The notes beneath the pieces were generated by a model. That model had not been told where the DNA came from. It worked only from the letters and a program-made list of their open reading frames with translations, and made no database searches. From assembly GCF_037325665.1 (NCBI RefSeq), contig NC_090261.1, positions 60,968,992-61,032,991 of the forward strand: a stretch of 64,000 nt of DNA, in the 5' to 3' direction. Shown in pieces: positions 9,837-20,640 of the stretch. The stretch is from Littorina saxatilis (taxonomy: Eukaryota > Mollusca > Gastropoda > Littorinimorpha > Littorinidae). Each line of letters begins with the position of its first letter. Position 1 is the stretch's first letter. Made by a program: the position numbers and the translations under genes.

Positions 9837-10007
9837 TCAGGGAGGTTTCGGACAATAGTTACATGAATCGTGTCGCATTCTGGTCCAACCAAGCGTAAAT
9901 TCCGACTTCAAGATCGCCCAAAAATGGTGCCAGATGTGATCATGCGAGGCCGGGCCGTTAAAACGCAGCATTTTGTTGAACGTATGCTCCAGCCCTGCGA
10001 AGTAACA
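9837..10007 (-). CDS. Globin G1, exon 3 (helices G-H, stop)
   Basis: The minus-strand exon follows a TTTGTTGCAG acceptor (10008-10010) and runs to a TGA at 9837-9839, phase 0. It reads CYFAGLEHTFNKMLRFNG, then HIWHHFWAILKSEFTLGW, the usual globin G and H helix pattern with the H-helix Trp. It ends with a short Cys/Pro-containing tail. The second copy of this exon (58101-58271) differs by one residue (His to Gln before IWHHF). The intron between exons 2 and 3 is about 10 kb and is filled by mobile elements. Confidence 0.85.
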   Translation of the reverse strand, partial: CYFAGLEHTFNKMLRFNGPASHDHIWHHFWAILKSEFTLGWTRMRHDSCNYCPKPP

Positions 10008-10091
10008 CTGCAACAAAGAACAACTGACATTTAACAAAGACATAATTAATTGTCTACCTCATGCTACTCTGGTAAAATAATATGTACAGGT

Positions 10092-10196
10092 AAAGTGCTG
10101 TTCACATGGCCGACTTGCAACCAACTTGTGACCAACTTTCAAGCGATTTTAGTCAGCAGCAAGTCAAATCAAAATCGCTGCCCATGTGAACAGCAC
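10092..10196. mobile_element. Small foldback MITE in globin G1 intron
   Basis: GTGCTGTTCACATGG (10096-10110) is repeated inverted at 10178-10192 as CCATGTGAACAGCAC. The intervening 65 bases are partly self-complementary. It begins 85 bp upstream of exon 3 on the coding strand and is kept in the second copy (about 58357-58462). Confidence 0.7.
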
Positions 10197-10433
10197 AAAC
10201 TCGCAAACTAGTTTTAAGCGGCGAGTCTCGCCAGACTTAGCCTTTCGGCATTGTCCGGTTGACCTCGTTGTTTTCCGGCGAAGGGAAGGCTAGAGCCACA
10301 GAGATGTATACGTCTATATTTAACTCAGTGGTGAGAGCTAACCAATCAGTTCGCGCGATAAGAAAAGTCTGGCGCAAGTCGTTTGCTTGTCACGGCTGAG
10401 TCGGGCAGCGCTAAATGTTGTTGTTGTTATTAA

Positions 10434-11483
10434 AGGCACAGTGAGCCTCCCGTAAACCATCACAGAGCTCCCCGAGCGTCTACATACAATACAAGCATAC
10501 TTCCATTTGAACGCTCACCGAACGGGAACATCCTGGCTGCTTTCTGTCGAGCGTGAGAAATTTTCAAAGAATTTATTTTTGTGGACTTGTTCCTCTACAA
10601 CAATGGCGCCTCGTTTTGGTGCTGGACGGCTGTTATGAATATTCAATACTGGAAATCACGCCCGGACAGTAAGTCTCCCGTAAACCATCACAGATACTGT
10701 CAGGCTTTTACACACAGTACAAACACCCTTCCATTTGAGCGCTCACCAAACGGGAACATCCTAGGTGCCCTACGTAAAGAGCGAGCAATTTTTAAAGAAT
10801 TAATTTTGCAGATTGTCTCGAACACTTTTTGGACCCATCCTGAACTCAGGTCAAAAACGAGTTACTTCCCTTCGGGTCTCATTCTATCGATGTAAACTGG
10901 CAATAGCCGTGGATCGATGATTATCAGAATGTTTTTGGACCGTGGTGCGTTTTTGCGCTAGACCTAACTTTTAAAATCTAAATAATAAATTGACAGCTTA
11001 TTACACAAACATTCTTACAAAAGAATTCTTTTTTCATCAAGACAAGATCAGTACAATTCGAAGTTGTGAAAGTTTGAAAAAAGAAAAGCCCGGAAGCAGG
11101 GTCACGCAAGGGTCGTAGCAGACGACGGTTTATGCATATCGCCGTTCCTCTCAACAGTCAAAAGCCATCGCTAGAGTTCTTGTGAAGCACAGCCGTTTGT
11201 TTCGTGCATAAAAACGTGCTATTGTAGATAAGCTCACATCGAGTCGCATTCAAATGACTAACTGACGACTACATTGTGAAAAAGGGAAACTGGATCACAC
11301 GGGTTCACGATGGCTCAGGGGTAAGATAAACCACGCAAAAATAAATTCTTTGAAAATTGTTCGCTCTTTACGGAGGGCACCAAGGATGTTCTCAATCGGT
11401 GAGTGTTTAAATGAAAGGGTGTTTGTACTGTGTGTAAAAGCCTGACCGTATCTGTGATGGTTTACGGGAGGCTTTCTGTGCCT
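10434..11483. mobile_element. TTAA-flanked MITE-A (AGGCACAG family)
   Basis: TTAA at 10430-10433 and 11484-11487 flank inverted ends AGGCACAGTGAGCC and its partner TTTCTGTGCCT. The terminal inverted repeats extend well over 100 bp (CTCCCGTAAACCATCACAG, ATTTGAACGCTCACCGAACG). The left arm is partly duplicated (10434 and again from 10670). TTAA duplications are made by piggyBac and Kolobok transposases. A cleaner copy is at 39148-40000. Confidence 0.85.
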
Positions 11484-11611
11484 TTAACTGTGTGCTTGTT
11501 TTAATCGCTATGATGGGTTAGTTTGCTTGTATTTTCTAATGTCAGGATTTGTGTATCGTGTGTGTTTGTGTGTGTGTGTGTGTGTGGGTGTGTGTGTGTG
11601 TGTTTGTGAGA

Positions 11612-11692
11612 GGTGTTTATTGGAATTGTAAAGCGCTTGGAGCTGTGAATCGGGACTTGCGCTATACAAAAGTGATTTATTATTATTATCAT
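11612..11692 (+). mobile_element. LINE/SINE 3' tail fragment
   Basis: The stretch GTAAAGCGCTTGGAGC, then TTGCGCTATACAAAAGTGA, followed by (TTA)n, has the shape of the conserved 3' tail shared by many invertebrate LINEs and SINEs. Nothing upstream resembles a SINE head; it is preceded by a GT microsatellite. Confidence 0.5.
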
Positions 11693-11758
11693 TTAAAGCC
11701 TGGTCAGATCTGAGTCAGTGTGATGCGATCTGTTTACGAGGCGGAGTGGGCCTCTAAG
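11693..11758. mobile_element. MITE-B end fragment
   Basis: It matches the right-hand end of the intact MITE-B copy (40389-41142): AAAGCCTGGTCAGATCTGAG, TTTACGAGGCGGAGTGGGCC. Only one end is present. The remaining stretch 11759-12283 shows no gene. Confidence 0.6.
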
Positions 11759-12298
11759 GAGGACGTAACGTATCGAATGGTAGCTGCACACAGGATTATC
11801 ACTTCATCCCTGTCATGCAGCTAAAGCTATATTATCTAGTAAGCGTCTTGGCCAAAAGACATGTGTAGGTACTCACTTTTATTTTCGTTGGGGTCGTAAC
11901 CAGTTGTTGGAAATTATTCGATAAGAACAAATCTAATCTACGGCTTTTGACAGCATCAATGATTTTAATAATATATAATTCATTCGTTCCATCTTTACTG
12001 TAGGCTACTTTTGTTGTTACTATTGTGTTGTTGTTGACCATCGCAATGTGTTACTGCTTTGATTCTCCATCACAACGCCATTCGATAAAAAAAACAAAAA
12101 CGTTCCTTTGTTCAGGAAGCCACAAAATTAAATTCACTTCAGGAAAAGTTATATGTTGGTACGAGACAGTGAATTTTAAAAATGAAACCTTGACCCCCAC
12201 GCCCCCCCCCCCCCCCCCCATTGCCATTAAATTAAACTGTTATAATCTGGACTTTTTTGTTAGAACTGTGCTGACACCGAAACAATATGAATAATGTT

Positions 12299-12834
12299 AA
12301 AAAACAAAGGAATACTGTACTCACCAATACAAGAACGGGACAAGACGGTACGAATTTTCGCTTATGGAAGCTTCATCAGGAAAAACAAGAACACAAAAGA
12401 CAACAAAAAGCAGACGCAACACGGAACGAACAAGGTTTGAAAGAAAATGGAGGGGAAACACGCAAAAAAGGGAAGGAACTCTAGGAACGGAAATGAATGA
12501 AAGGGGAGAGAAGTGGTAGGATGATGTCAATGTGTATCACTTTTAGTCTAGTATGCCTGTGCCCTTGACATCATCCTACCACTTCTCTCCCCTTTCATTC
12601 ATTTCCGTTCCTAGAGTTCCTTCCCTTTTTTGCGTGTTTCCCCTCCATTTTCTTTCAAACCTTGTTCGTTCCGTGTTGCGTCTGCTTTTTGTTGTCTTTT
12701 GTGTTCTTGTTTTTCCTGATGAAGCTTCCATAAGCGAAAATTCGTACCGTCTTGTCCCGTTCTTGTATTGGTGAGTACAGTATTCCTTTGTTTTTTAACT
12801 TTGTTCATCTTACCACAGTCACTTCGTTGTTTAG
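12299..12834. mobile_element. Polymorphic 536-bp palindromic insertion with hammerhead-like cores
   Basis: The second copy (near 60545) has an empty site with one copy of AATATGAATAATGTT. Here that 15-mer flanks the insertion (12284-12298, 12835-12849). Left arm 12299-12525 and right arm about 12572-12799 are essentially perfect inverted repeats around a loop of about 45 bp. A unique 35-bp tail follows the right arm. Each arm carries CTGATGA, a GCTT/AAGC stem and GAAA (12716-12739 plus; 12356-12379 minus), the hammerhead ribozyme core. Penelope-like elements are known for hammerhead motifs and inverted terminal copies, so a non-autonomous Penelope relative is my best guess. Confidence 0.8.
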
Positions 12835-13608
12835 AATATGAATAATGTTTTGGTGAGAGAATAAAATGCAGTCTGTTAAAGGACCCCAACAGGCTTTGTT
12901 TGGTGTGAAAAACGCGTTCATTTGCGTTTTGGCGTGACTTAGGTTAACCAGGCATATGCATGCCGTAGGAAATTGTTTTCTCACCTTCCCTCACAGGGTT
13001 TAGTTTATTTCGGAATCGTTTTGGGCCATAATCCGACGAATGTCGTGGCTGAAGCGAAGCGTTTTCGCGTTCCGATCTGGCGGCCATTGTATCGCGAACG
13101 TCCGCAAGAGTACGGAAGTCGTGAATTCTGGGTAAAATTCCGATGACGTCACAAGCAGTATTAATGGCAGAAGCAACTTTAGCTGCTGAACCTTACAGTT
13201 TTGAGCCTGGGGATTAAAATCAAGGGTCTGTGCGCCCCGTGATTAGTAATTGTTTTTACAAATCACGTTAATGCTCCCGATATTTTCTTGTCATCTCCAA
13301 AGTCAAGGCACAAAAACAAAATCCCTTGACTTTTGGGGTAGGGCGACTGTTTATGTTTACATTTTTTTTTTCATTCCTAGATTGTCTCGTCGCTGGGAAA
13401 TTCGGGTCACTTCCTCCCAGTGGAAAGCTAGCAACAACAGAGTCGCGCTACCCCAAAGTCAAGGGATCTTTGGGATTTTTTTTTCTTTTCTTTATTGTCC
13501 CATCGCTGGGAAATTTGGGTCGCTTCCTCCCAGTGGAAAGCTAGCAACAACAGAGTCGCGCTTCCCCAAAGTCAATGAATCTATTAGATTTTTTTTCATT
13601 TCTTTATT

Positions 13609-14022
13609 GTCCCATCACATTCCACAACTTGGACACATACCACAACTTGGACACATACCACATCTTGGACACATACCACAACTTGGACACATACCACAAC
13701 TTGGACACATACCACATCTTGGACACATACCACAACTTGGACACAGACCACATCTTAGACGCATACCACAACTTGGACACATTACCACATCTTGGACACA
13801 TACCACAACTTGGATACATACCACAACTTGGACACATACCACAACTTGGACACATTACCACATCTTGGACACATACCACATCTTGGACACATTACCACAT
13901 CTTGGACACATTACCACATCTTGGACACATTACCACATCGCGGACACATTACCACATCGCGGACACATACCACATCTTGGACACATATTCCACATCTTGG
14001 ACACATTCCACAACTTGGACCA
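13609..14022. repeat. 18-bp minisatellite
   Basis: About twenty-three units of CACAACTTGGACACATAC and CACATCTTGGACACATAC variants. It is bounded by inverted copies of a roughly 65-bp motif (TCGCTGGGAAATTCGGGT, CTTCCTCCCAGTGGAAAGCT and its complement at 14035-14090 and 15000-15060). The second copy (61325-61732) has a different unit count and order. The open frames across it (HNLDTYHNLDTY) are repeat artefacts. Confidence 0.9.
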
Positions 14023-14101
14023 CAAGCGCGATTTTGTTGCTGCTAGCTTTTCACTGGGGGGAAGCGATCCAAATTCGCCAGCGATATAGGACAATCAAGA
14101 A

Positions 14102-14946
14102 ACAAGTCGCGTAAGGCGAAAATACAATATTTAGTCAAGTAGCTGTCGAACTCACAGAATGAAACTGAACGCAATGCCATTTTACTCGTAGCATCGTCAG
14201 GCCACCGCTCATGGCAAAGGCAGTGAAATTGACAAGAAGAGCGGGGTAGTAGTTGCGCTAAGAAGGATAGCACGCTTTTCTGTACCTCTCTTTGTTTTAA
14301 CTTTCTGAGCGTGTTTTTAATCCAAACATATCATATCTATATGTTTTTGGAATCAGGAACCGACAAGGAATAAGATGAAAGTGTTTTTAAATTGATTTGG
14401 ACAATTTAATTTTGATAATAATTTTTATATATTTAATTTTCAGAGCTTGTTTTTAATCCGAATATAACATATTTATATGTTTTTGGAATCAGCAAATGAT
14501 GGAGAATAAGATAAACGTAAACTTGAATCGTTTTATAAATTTTTTTTTTTTTTTTTACAATTTTGCGATTTTTAATGACCAAAGTCATTAATTAATTTTT
14601 AAGCCACCAAGCTGAAATGCAATACCGAACCCCGGGCTTCGTCGAAGATTACTTGACCAAAATTTCAACCAATTTGGTTGAAAAATGAGGGCGTGACAGT
14701 GCCGCCTCAACTTTCACGAAAAGCCGGATATGACGTCATCAAAGACATTTATCAAAAAAATGAAAAATATGTTCGGGGATTTCATACCCAGGAACTTTCA
14801 TGTAAAATTTCATAAAGATCGGTCCAGTAGTTTAGTCTGAATCGCTCTACACACACACACACACACACGCACGCACACACGCACGCACATACGTTTTTGA
14901 TTCCCCCTCGATGTTAAAATATTTAGTCAAAACTTGACTAAATATA
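14102..14946 (-). mobile_element. HINE-1 copy a, polymorphic
   Basis: It runs on the plus strand from ACAAGTCGCGTAAGG to GACTAAATATA. The second copy (61808-61812) has the empty site CAATCAAGAAATGAAA, exactly what remains when 14102-14946 is removed, so there is no target duplication. Internal marks are the (AC)n tract next to TAGAGCGATTCAGACTAAAC (complement), GATGACGTCATATCCGGC and ACCAATTTGGTTGAAA. No coding frame. Confidence 0.9.
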
Positions 14947-15539
14947 ATGAAAAAAGAAAGAAAAACAAATCTAATGATCCCTTGACTTTGGGGTAGCGCG
15001 ACTCTGTTGCTGCTAGCTTTCCACTGGGAGGAAGCGATCCGAATTTCCCAGCGATGGGACAATAGGCTGAATAGAGAAATGATTTTTTGATTTTTATTTT
15101 TTTTTAACATTTTTACAAATCGCGGATTTAGGTTCGACGTAATTTGTAAAATATTTTTTACATTTTTACAAATCACGGGTTAACAGCTCAGTTGGAGGTT
15201 TAATTGGTGTCAGTGTGTAGACATACAGGCTGGGGAAGTGGTTTAGGAGCCGGCGAGCAGATAGCTGTACCGTATCAGCGTCTGTTGTCAGAGATCGTTC
15301 TTACTGCGGCGTCCGAGTTGAGACGGAAGTGTCCCATCTATCTGGGTTGATAATCGGGGATTAATGTAGAGTTGTATCCTCTTAGTCAGGTTTGAGGCAC
15401 AAAGTTTACGAGGAAAAACCATTCTCTCTCAAGGGTGGAAGTCAAATGTCTGCCAGACTCAGCAAATAGATTTAGGCAGCCCATGATCACTGTTGAGATT
15501 TTAGTTGAAGTTCTATCGGATTTGTTGTTGGTTATGTTG

Positions 15540-15970
15540 TTGAAGACGTATATGTTCTCGAATTTGAGTTGATGTTGTTGTTGTCGTCGTCGTAGCTGAA
15601 ATCAAGGTTGTTACGGGTCAAATCAAGCGTGTTCCACCTACTGTTTATCAGTGTAAAGCTGTTGTTGGTGTTGTTGTTGATATTGTAGTTGTTCTTGGTT
15701 TTTGAGTTGTTGTCAGTGTTGGTGTCGTCGTTGTAGTTGTAGTTGTTGCCCAATGTTGTACTGTGCTGTGGCCGTGGTTGTTGTTGTTTTTGTTATTGTT
15801 GATACAGTTTCGCTGGTTTCTCAACAATGCTGTTGTGGTTGTAGTTGTTGAGGTGGTGGTTGTTGTTGTTGTTGTTGTTGTTGTTGATGTGATTTCGCTG
15901 GTTTCTCAACAATGGTGTTGTTGTTGTTATTGTTATTGTTGATGTAGTTTCGCTGGTTTCTCAACAATAG

Positions 15971-16037
<67 letters not shown>

Positions 16038-17815
16038 GGTTTAAACAATGTTTTATTAAATCAAACATGATACAATAATACAACGATAAACAATCAACAA
16101 TAGGGACACGAACTCAAGCGAACGCTTATATTACGCGCCCTACGTAGTAGGAAAATAACACAAATATGATGTCGGACAAACATTACTTATAAACTGTGGA
16201 ACTATCTAGATGAAAAGCATAGTTAAAGCAAACCAGAAAGAATAAGAACAAGTCGCGTAAGGCGAAAATACAATATTTAGTCAAGTAGCTGTCGAACTCA
16301 CAGAATGAAACTGAACGCAGCAAGACCGTATACTCGTAGCATCGTCACTCCACCGCCCGTGGCAAAGGCAGTGCCCGTGGAATTGACAAGAAGAGCGGGG
16401 TATTCGTTGCGCTAAGAAGGATAGCACGCTTTTCTGTACCTCTCTTCGTTTTAACTTTCTGAGCGTGTTTTTAATCCAAACATATCATATCTATATATTT
16501 TTGGAATCAGGAACCGACAAGGAATACGATGAAAGTGTTTTTAAATTGATTTCGAAAAAAAAAATTTGATAATAATTTTTATATATTTAATTTTCAGAGC
16601 TTGTTTTTAATCCAAATATAACATATTGATATGTTTTTGGAATCAGCAAATGATGGAGAATAAGATAAACGTAAATTTGGATCGTTTTATAAATTTTTAA
16701 TTTTTTTTACAATTTTCAGATTTTTAATGACCAAAGTCATTAATTAATTTTTAAGCCACCAAGCTGAAATGCAATACCGAACCCCGGGCTTCGTCGAAGA
16801 GTACTTGACCAAAATTTCAACCAATTTGGTTGAAAAATGAGGGCGTGACAGTGCCGCCTCAACTTTCACGAAAAGCCGGATATGACGTCATCAAAGACAT
16901 TTATCAAAAAAATGAAAAAAACGTTCGGGGATTTCATACCCAGGAACTCTCATGTCAAATTTCATAAAGATCGGTCCAGTAGTTTAGTCTGAATCGCTCT
17001 ACACACACACACACACACACAGACACACACACAGACACACACACACACGCACACACGCACATACACCACGACCCTCGTTTCGATTCCCCCTCGATGTTAA
17101 AATATTTAGTCAAAACTTGACTAAATATAAAAAGCTAGCAGGAGGAAGAGGGGAGAGGGTGGAGGTGGGAGGAAAGAACGGTAGGTACATAAAAAAGATG
17201 AAGGTGGTTAGCGCATACAAAAAAGAATATACATGTACATAGTACATAACAAACTATAATCCTGTGGCAAATAAGCAGTAGCTCGCTAAATATATATTTG
17301 AAAAAATGCATATAAAATAAGGGTTGTTGGCATGAATACGGGTACTGAGTCAAATCAACAAAAACGACCAGATTCATGGATAAACGATTGGACACTTTCA
17401 AAAATAAGCTTGTTGGTGCAAAGAGAAAGGTTTTCGCTACCCTTTAACAATATTTAAACATGTCTGTAATTTACAGGAAGTGCGTTTATTGTAGACAGGC
17501 GAGCATCTATGTACAAAGGACAATATGTCAAATAATGGTCAGCTGTTTCGTTCAGGTAGCCGCAAGCGCACTGTGGGTTTTCCTGTAAGTGGCGTTTACA
17601 CAGGTCAGAATTAAAATTACTCATGTTTAGGCGCATTCTGCAGTGGTGAATCTCTTCCAGTCTTTTACCACAGGAATAATAGGCAGGTACGTTATAATCA
17701 GGAATAGATAAATAGCGTTTGAATTCGCTGATTGAGTTAGTTGTTTTGATGTTGTCTGGCAAGGAGTTCCACAGGACAGTAGTAGATGGTATAAAAGATC
17801 GACGGTATAATTCAG

Positions 17816-17820
<5 letters not shown>
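15540..17820 (-). mobile_element. LINE 3' fragment with (AAC)n tail
   Basis: On the minus strand, 17815-17454 encodes YRRSFIPSTTVLWNSLPDN, SEFKRYL and a CxCG...E..HYLxxCPLY zinc-like motif, the familiar C-terminal end of non-LTR retrotransposon reverse-transcriptase proteins. About 1.4 kb of untranslated sequence follows, with AATAAA (plus 16052-16057). The element then ends in long AAC repeats interleaved with a 33-bp unit (TTTCGCTGGTTTCTCAACAA, plus strand; 15790-16040). HINE-1 copy b is inserted in the untranslated part. The 5' part is missing, as is usual for LINEs. The second copy is at 62400-63820. Confidence 0.75.
16248..17129 (-). mobile_element. HINE-1 copy b, polymorphic
   Basis: An 882-bp copy absent from the second region, where 63105-63116 reads AATAAGAAAAAGCTAG. 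Removing 16248-17129 restores that sequence exactly with no target duplication. The ends are ACAAGTCGCG and CTAAATATA as in copy a. It sits in the LINE 3' untranslated region. Confidence 0.9.
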
Positions 17821-17824
<4 letters not shown>

Positions 17825-17860
<36 letters not shown>

Positions 17861-17866
17861 CTTTGT
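17825..17866. repeat. (GTT)n microsatellite
   Basis: Fourteen GTT triplets between the LINE coding end and the THAP-like fragment. The second copy is longer (63810-63863). Poly-Thr, poly-Gln and poly-Val open frames through it are artefacts. Confidence 0.95.
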
Positions 17867-17869
17867 TTT

Positions 17870-17958
17870 TTGGTCCAGCTGATTCATTTTCACAGCCCAT
17901 TCCTGCTTGAGCCTTGAGTCGGATGGAAACAAATGAAAACTCAAGCCTGAGTCCTTTT
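17870..17958 (-). pseudogene. THAP-like zinc finger fragment
   Basis: The minus strand reads DSGLSFHLFPSDSRLKQEW, matching the THAP signature (FHxFPxD followed by a conserved Trp). It stops at the insertion point of the tandem HINE-1 copies c and d. Beyond them (from 19662) the minus strand reads ERVCCCRMFGVAKK, which could be the Cys-containing start of the same domain. It lies inside the TTAA-flanked transposon and is probably transposase-derived, not a host gene. Confidence 0.5.
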
Positions 17959-18818
17959 TATATTTAGTCAAGTTTTGACTAAATATTTTAACATCGAGGG
18001 GGAATCGAAACGAGGGTCGTGGTGTATGTGTGTCTGTCTGTCTGTCTGTGCGTGTGTGTGTGTGTGTGTGTAGAGCGATTCAGACTAAACTACTGGACCG
18101 ATCTTTATGAAATTTGACATGAGAGTTCCTGGGTATGAAATCCCCGAACGTTTTTTTCATTTTTTTGATAAATGTCTTTGATGACGTCATATCCGGCTTT
18201 TCGTGAAAGTTGAGGCGGCACTGTCACGCCCTCATTTTTCAACCAAATTGGTTGAAATTTTGGTCAAGTAATCTTCGACGAAGCCCGGACTTCGGTATTG
18301 CATTTCAGCTTGGTGGCTTAAAATTTAATTAATGACTTTGGTCATTAAAAATCTCAAAATTGTAAAAAAAAATAAAAATTTATAAAACGATCCAAATTTA
18401 CGTTTATCTTATTTTCCATCATTTGCTGATTCCAAAAACATATAAATATGTTATATTCGGATTAAAAACAAGCTCTGAAAATAAAATATATAAAAATTAT
18501 TATCAAATCTTTTTTTCGAAATCAATTTAAAAACACTTTCATCTTATTCCTTGTCGGTTCCTGATTCCAAAAACATATAGATATGATATGTTTGGATTAA
18601 AAACACGCTCAGAAAGTTAAAACAAAGAGAGGTACAGAAAAGCGTGCTATCCTTCTTAGCGCAACTACTACCCCGCTCTTCTTGTCAATTTCACTGCCTA
18701 TGCCGTGAGCGGTGGACTACGAGTATACGGTCTTGCTGCGTTGCATTGCGTTCAGTTTCATTCTGTGAGTTCGACAGCTACTTGACTAAATATTGTATGT
18801 TCGCCTTACGCGACTTGT
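17959..18818 (+). mobile_element. HINE-1 copy c
   Basis: It runs from TATATTTAGTCAAG to CGCGACTTGT, full length. It is separated by a single T from copy d, so the two stand head to tail. Copy c is shared with the second region, which begins the same element at 63965. Confidence 0.9.
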
Positions 18819-18819
18819 T

Positions 18820-19660
18820 TATATTTAGTCAAGTTTTGACTAAATATTTTAACATCGAGGGGGAATCGAAACGAGGGTCGTGGTGTATGTGTGTCTGTCT
18901 GTCTGTGCGTGTGTGTGTGTGTGTGTGTAGAGCGATTCAGACTAAACTACTGGACCGATCTTTATGAAATTTGACATGAGAGTTCCTGGGTATGATATCC
19001 CCGAACGTTTTTTTCATTTTTTTGATAAATGTCTTTGATGACGTCATATCCGGCTTTTCGTGAAAGTTGAGGCGGCACTGTCACGCCCTCATTTTTCAAC
19101 CAAATTGGTTGAAATTTTGGTCAAGTAATCTTCGACGAAGCCCGGACTTCGGTATTGCATTTCAGCTTGGTGGCTTAAAAATTAATTAATGACTTTGGTC
19201 ATTAAAAATCTGAAAATTGTAAAAAAAAATAAAAATTTATAAAACGATCCAAATTTACGTTTATCTTATTCTCCATCATTTGCTGATTCCAAAAACATAT
19301 AAATATGTTATATTCGGATTAAAAACAAGCTCTGAAAATTAAATATATAAAAATTATTATCAAAATTAAATTGTCCAAATCAATTTAAAAACACTTTCAT
19401 CTTATTCCTTGTCGGTTCCTGATTCAAAAAACATATAGATATGATATGTTTGGATTAAAAACACGCTCAGAAAGTTAAAACAAAGAGAGGTACAGAAAAG
19501 CGTGCTATCCTTCTTAGCGCAACTACTACCCCGCTCTTCTTGTCAATTTCACTGCCTTTGGCTGCCATGAGCGGTGGACTGACGATGCTACGAGTATACG
19601 GTCTTGCTGAAAAATGGCAGCTACTTGACTAAATATTGTATTTTCGCCTTACGCGACTTT
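18820..19660 (+). mobile_element. HINE-1 copy d, tandem with c
   Basis: Full-length copy starting TATATTTAGTCAAG. Its last bases read CGCGACTTTT instead of CGCGACTTGT. The right flank continues into the THAP-like fragment and a CpG-rich stretch (19690-19830) that belongs to the TTAA-flanked transposon. Confidence 0.9.
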
Positions 19661-20012
19661 TTTGCAACTCCGAACATACGGCAGCAGCACACTCTCTCGG
19701 CATGATGTCGGGAGTACGCGCGCATCCACGGCTGCAGCAAAGACGCAGATCGAGCGTCGCTACTTTCGCTTCCGATTCCTGCTTGTGACGTCACAGCCAA
19801 CGGCTTGCCGCCGCGGGGATTTTGAAGTCTCGCGTAGCAGACGAATGATTTGGCCGCTTTTTGAGCATGCATTTTGTGTAAAATTAGACTGATGCAACAC
19901 AAACCCTGTGATTTACTGTTCGGTTTTTGCATCTTTAGATGCTTACCTATATCATTAAATCAACCCCAACTGCTTTCTCTGACCTTAAAGAGAGCCTGTT
20001 GGGGTCCTTTAA

Positions 20013-20072
20013 TTTCATACTGTAAGAACGACAGACTGACTAAATGTATTAATTTCGCTTCATGCGACTTGT
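20013..20072 (+). mobile_element. HINE-1 3' end fragment, old
   Basis: Sixty bases with the family order TTTCAT...GACAG...TGACTAAAT...TCGCTTCATGCGA then CTTGT. The stem TCGC/GCGA is kept although the loop has changed. It ends 39 bp before the G1 exon 2 donor on the coding strand and directly abuts the TTAA at 20009-20012. Confidence 0.7.
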
Positions 20073-20110
20073 TTACTTATCCATTTATTCATATTATTTG
20101 CCCAACTAAC

Positions 20111-20336
20111 CTCAATGTGCACTGTATCATCAATATTAGTGTGGCGAGCACCAATCTTGCGCATGATTTTGGCTACGGTTTCAAAGTTGTCGAGGTGTGT
20201 AATTGCCACACCAATCGTGTTCATTGTTTGTTGCCAGTGAGCTTGTTTGCATGTTTCATCGATGGTTTTCTTGACTTCCATTGATGTGCCAAGCTGCGGA
20301 TACTTGGTTTGGACCTCCGAGGAGTTCATATAGACC
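20111..20336 (-). CDS. Globin G1, exon 2 (helices C-F)
   Basis: The minus-strand exon follows a TTCCAG acceptor and ends at a GTTAGT donor; entry phase 2, exit phase 0. It reads VYMNSSEVQTKYPQLGTSM, then KQAHWQQTMNTIGVAITHLD and KIMRKIGARHTN. By alignment to neuroglobin in my head, the His of AHWQQTMN is the distal E7 and the His of GARH the proximal F8 haem ligand. The CD1 position, nearly always Phe, appears to be Leu (YPQL). An (AAAAT)n tract (20385-20424) lies about 50 bp upstream of the acceptor. Confidence 0.9.
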
Positions 20337-20384
20337 CTGGAATCATAAACTACGCTGGTAAGGCTGTAGAAATGCAATTTGAAC

Positions 20385-20424
20385 AAAATAAAATAAAATA
20401 AAATAAAATAAAATAAAATAAAAT
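20385..20424. repeat. (AAAAT)n microsatellite next to a splice acceptor
   Basis: Eight AAAAT units. On the coding minus strand they form a T-rich tract about 50 bp upstream of the G1 exon 2 acceptor. Confidence 0.95.
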
Positions 20425-20640
20425 CAGAAAAAACATACAAGCAATCAAACAAACAGGTACATAGAAAATTCACCAACTGTTGACTGTACCGAAAACAGAA
20501 TATTTCATTGCCTGGAGTTATCCAGGATATTGTGTTAATGCTTGTACGTTTTAAAAAAGGGCATACACACTGAAACACAGACATGGTTCAACAAAGAATC
20601 AACGGATAAAATTAAAATATAAGCTCAAACATAAACCCCA

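Larger units (their letters stand above)
12880..20008 (-). mobile_element. Decayed TTAA-flanked transposon, Kolobok-like, heavily interrupted
   Basis: TTAA at 12876-12879 and 20009-20012 border matching inverted ends AGGACCCCAACAGGCT. Further in, both ends share TGACGTCACAAGCAG in the inward direction (about 13143-13157 and 19785-19800), so the terminal repeats are long and diverged. Reading inward from the right end on the minus strand leads to a THAP-like piece. THAP domains with TTAA duplications are the known combination of Kolobok transposons. The interior has been filled by a LINE fragment, minisatellites and four HINE-1 copies. Whether both ends belong to one insertion is inference. 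Confidence 0.5.

Noticed and set aside
3282-10007. A globin-kinase fusion on the minus strand
   Set aside because: The globin frame ends in a clear stop at 9837, and the kinase begins with its own ATG 6 kb further on; no splice link is visible.
13250-14114. Frames of 179-279 codons with HNLDTY or HIPQLGHIPHLG repeats
   Set aside because: They cross an 18-bp minisatellite that is open in several frames on both strands; the same holds for the second copy at 61181-61815.
15532-16048. Poly-Asn, poly-Thr and poly-Gln frames
   Set aside because: They read through the AAC repeats of a LINE tail.
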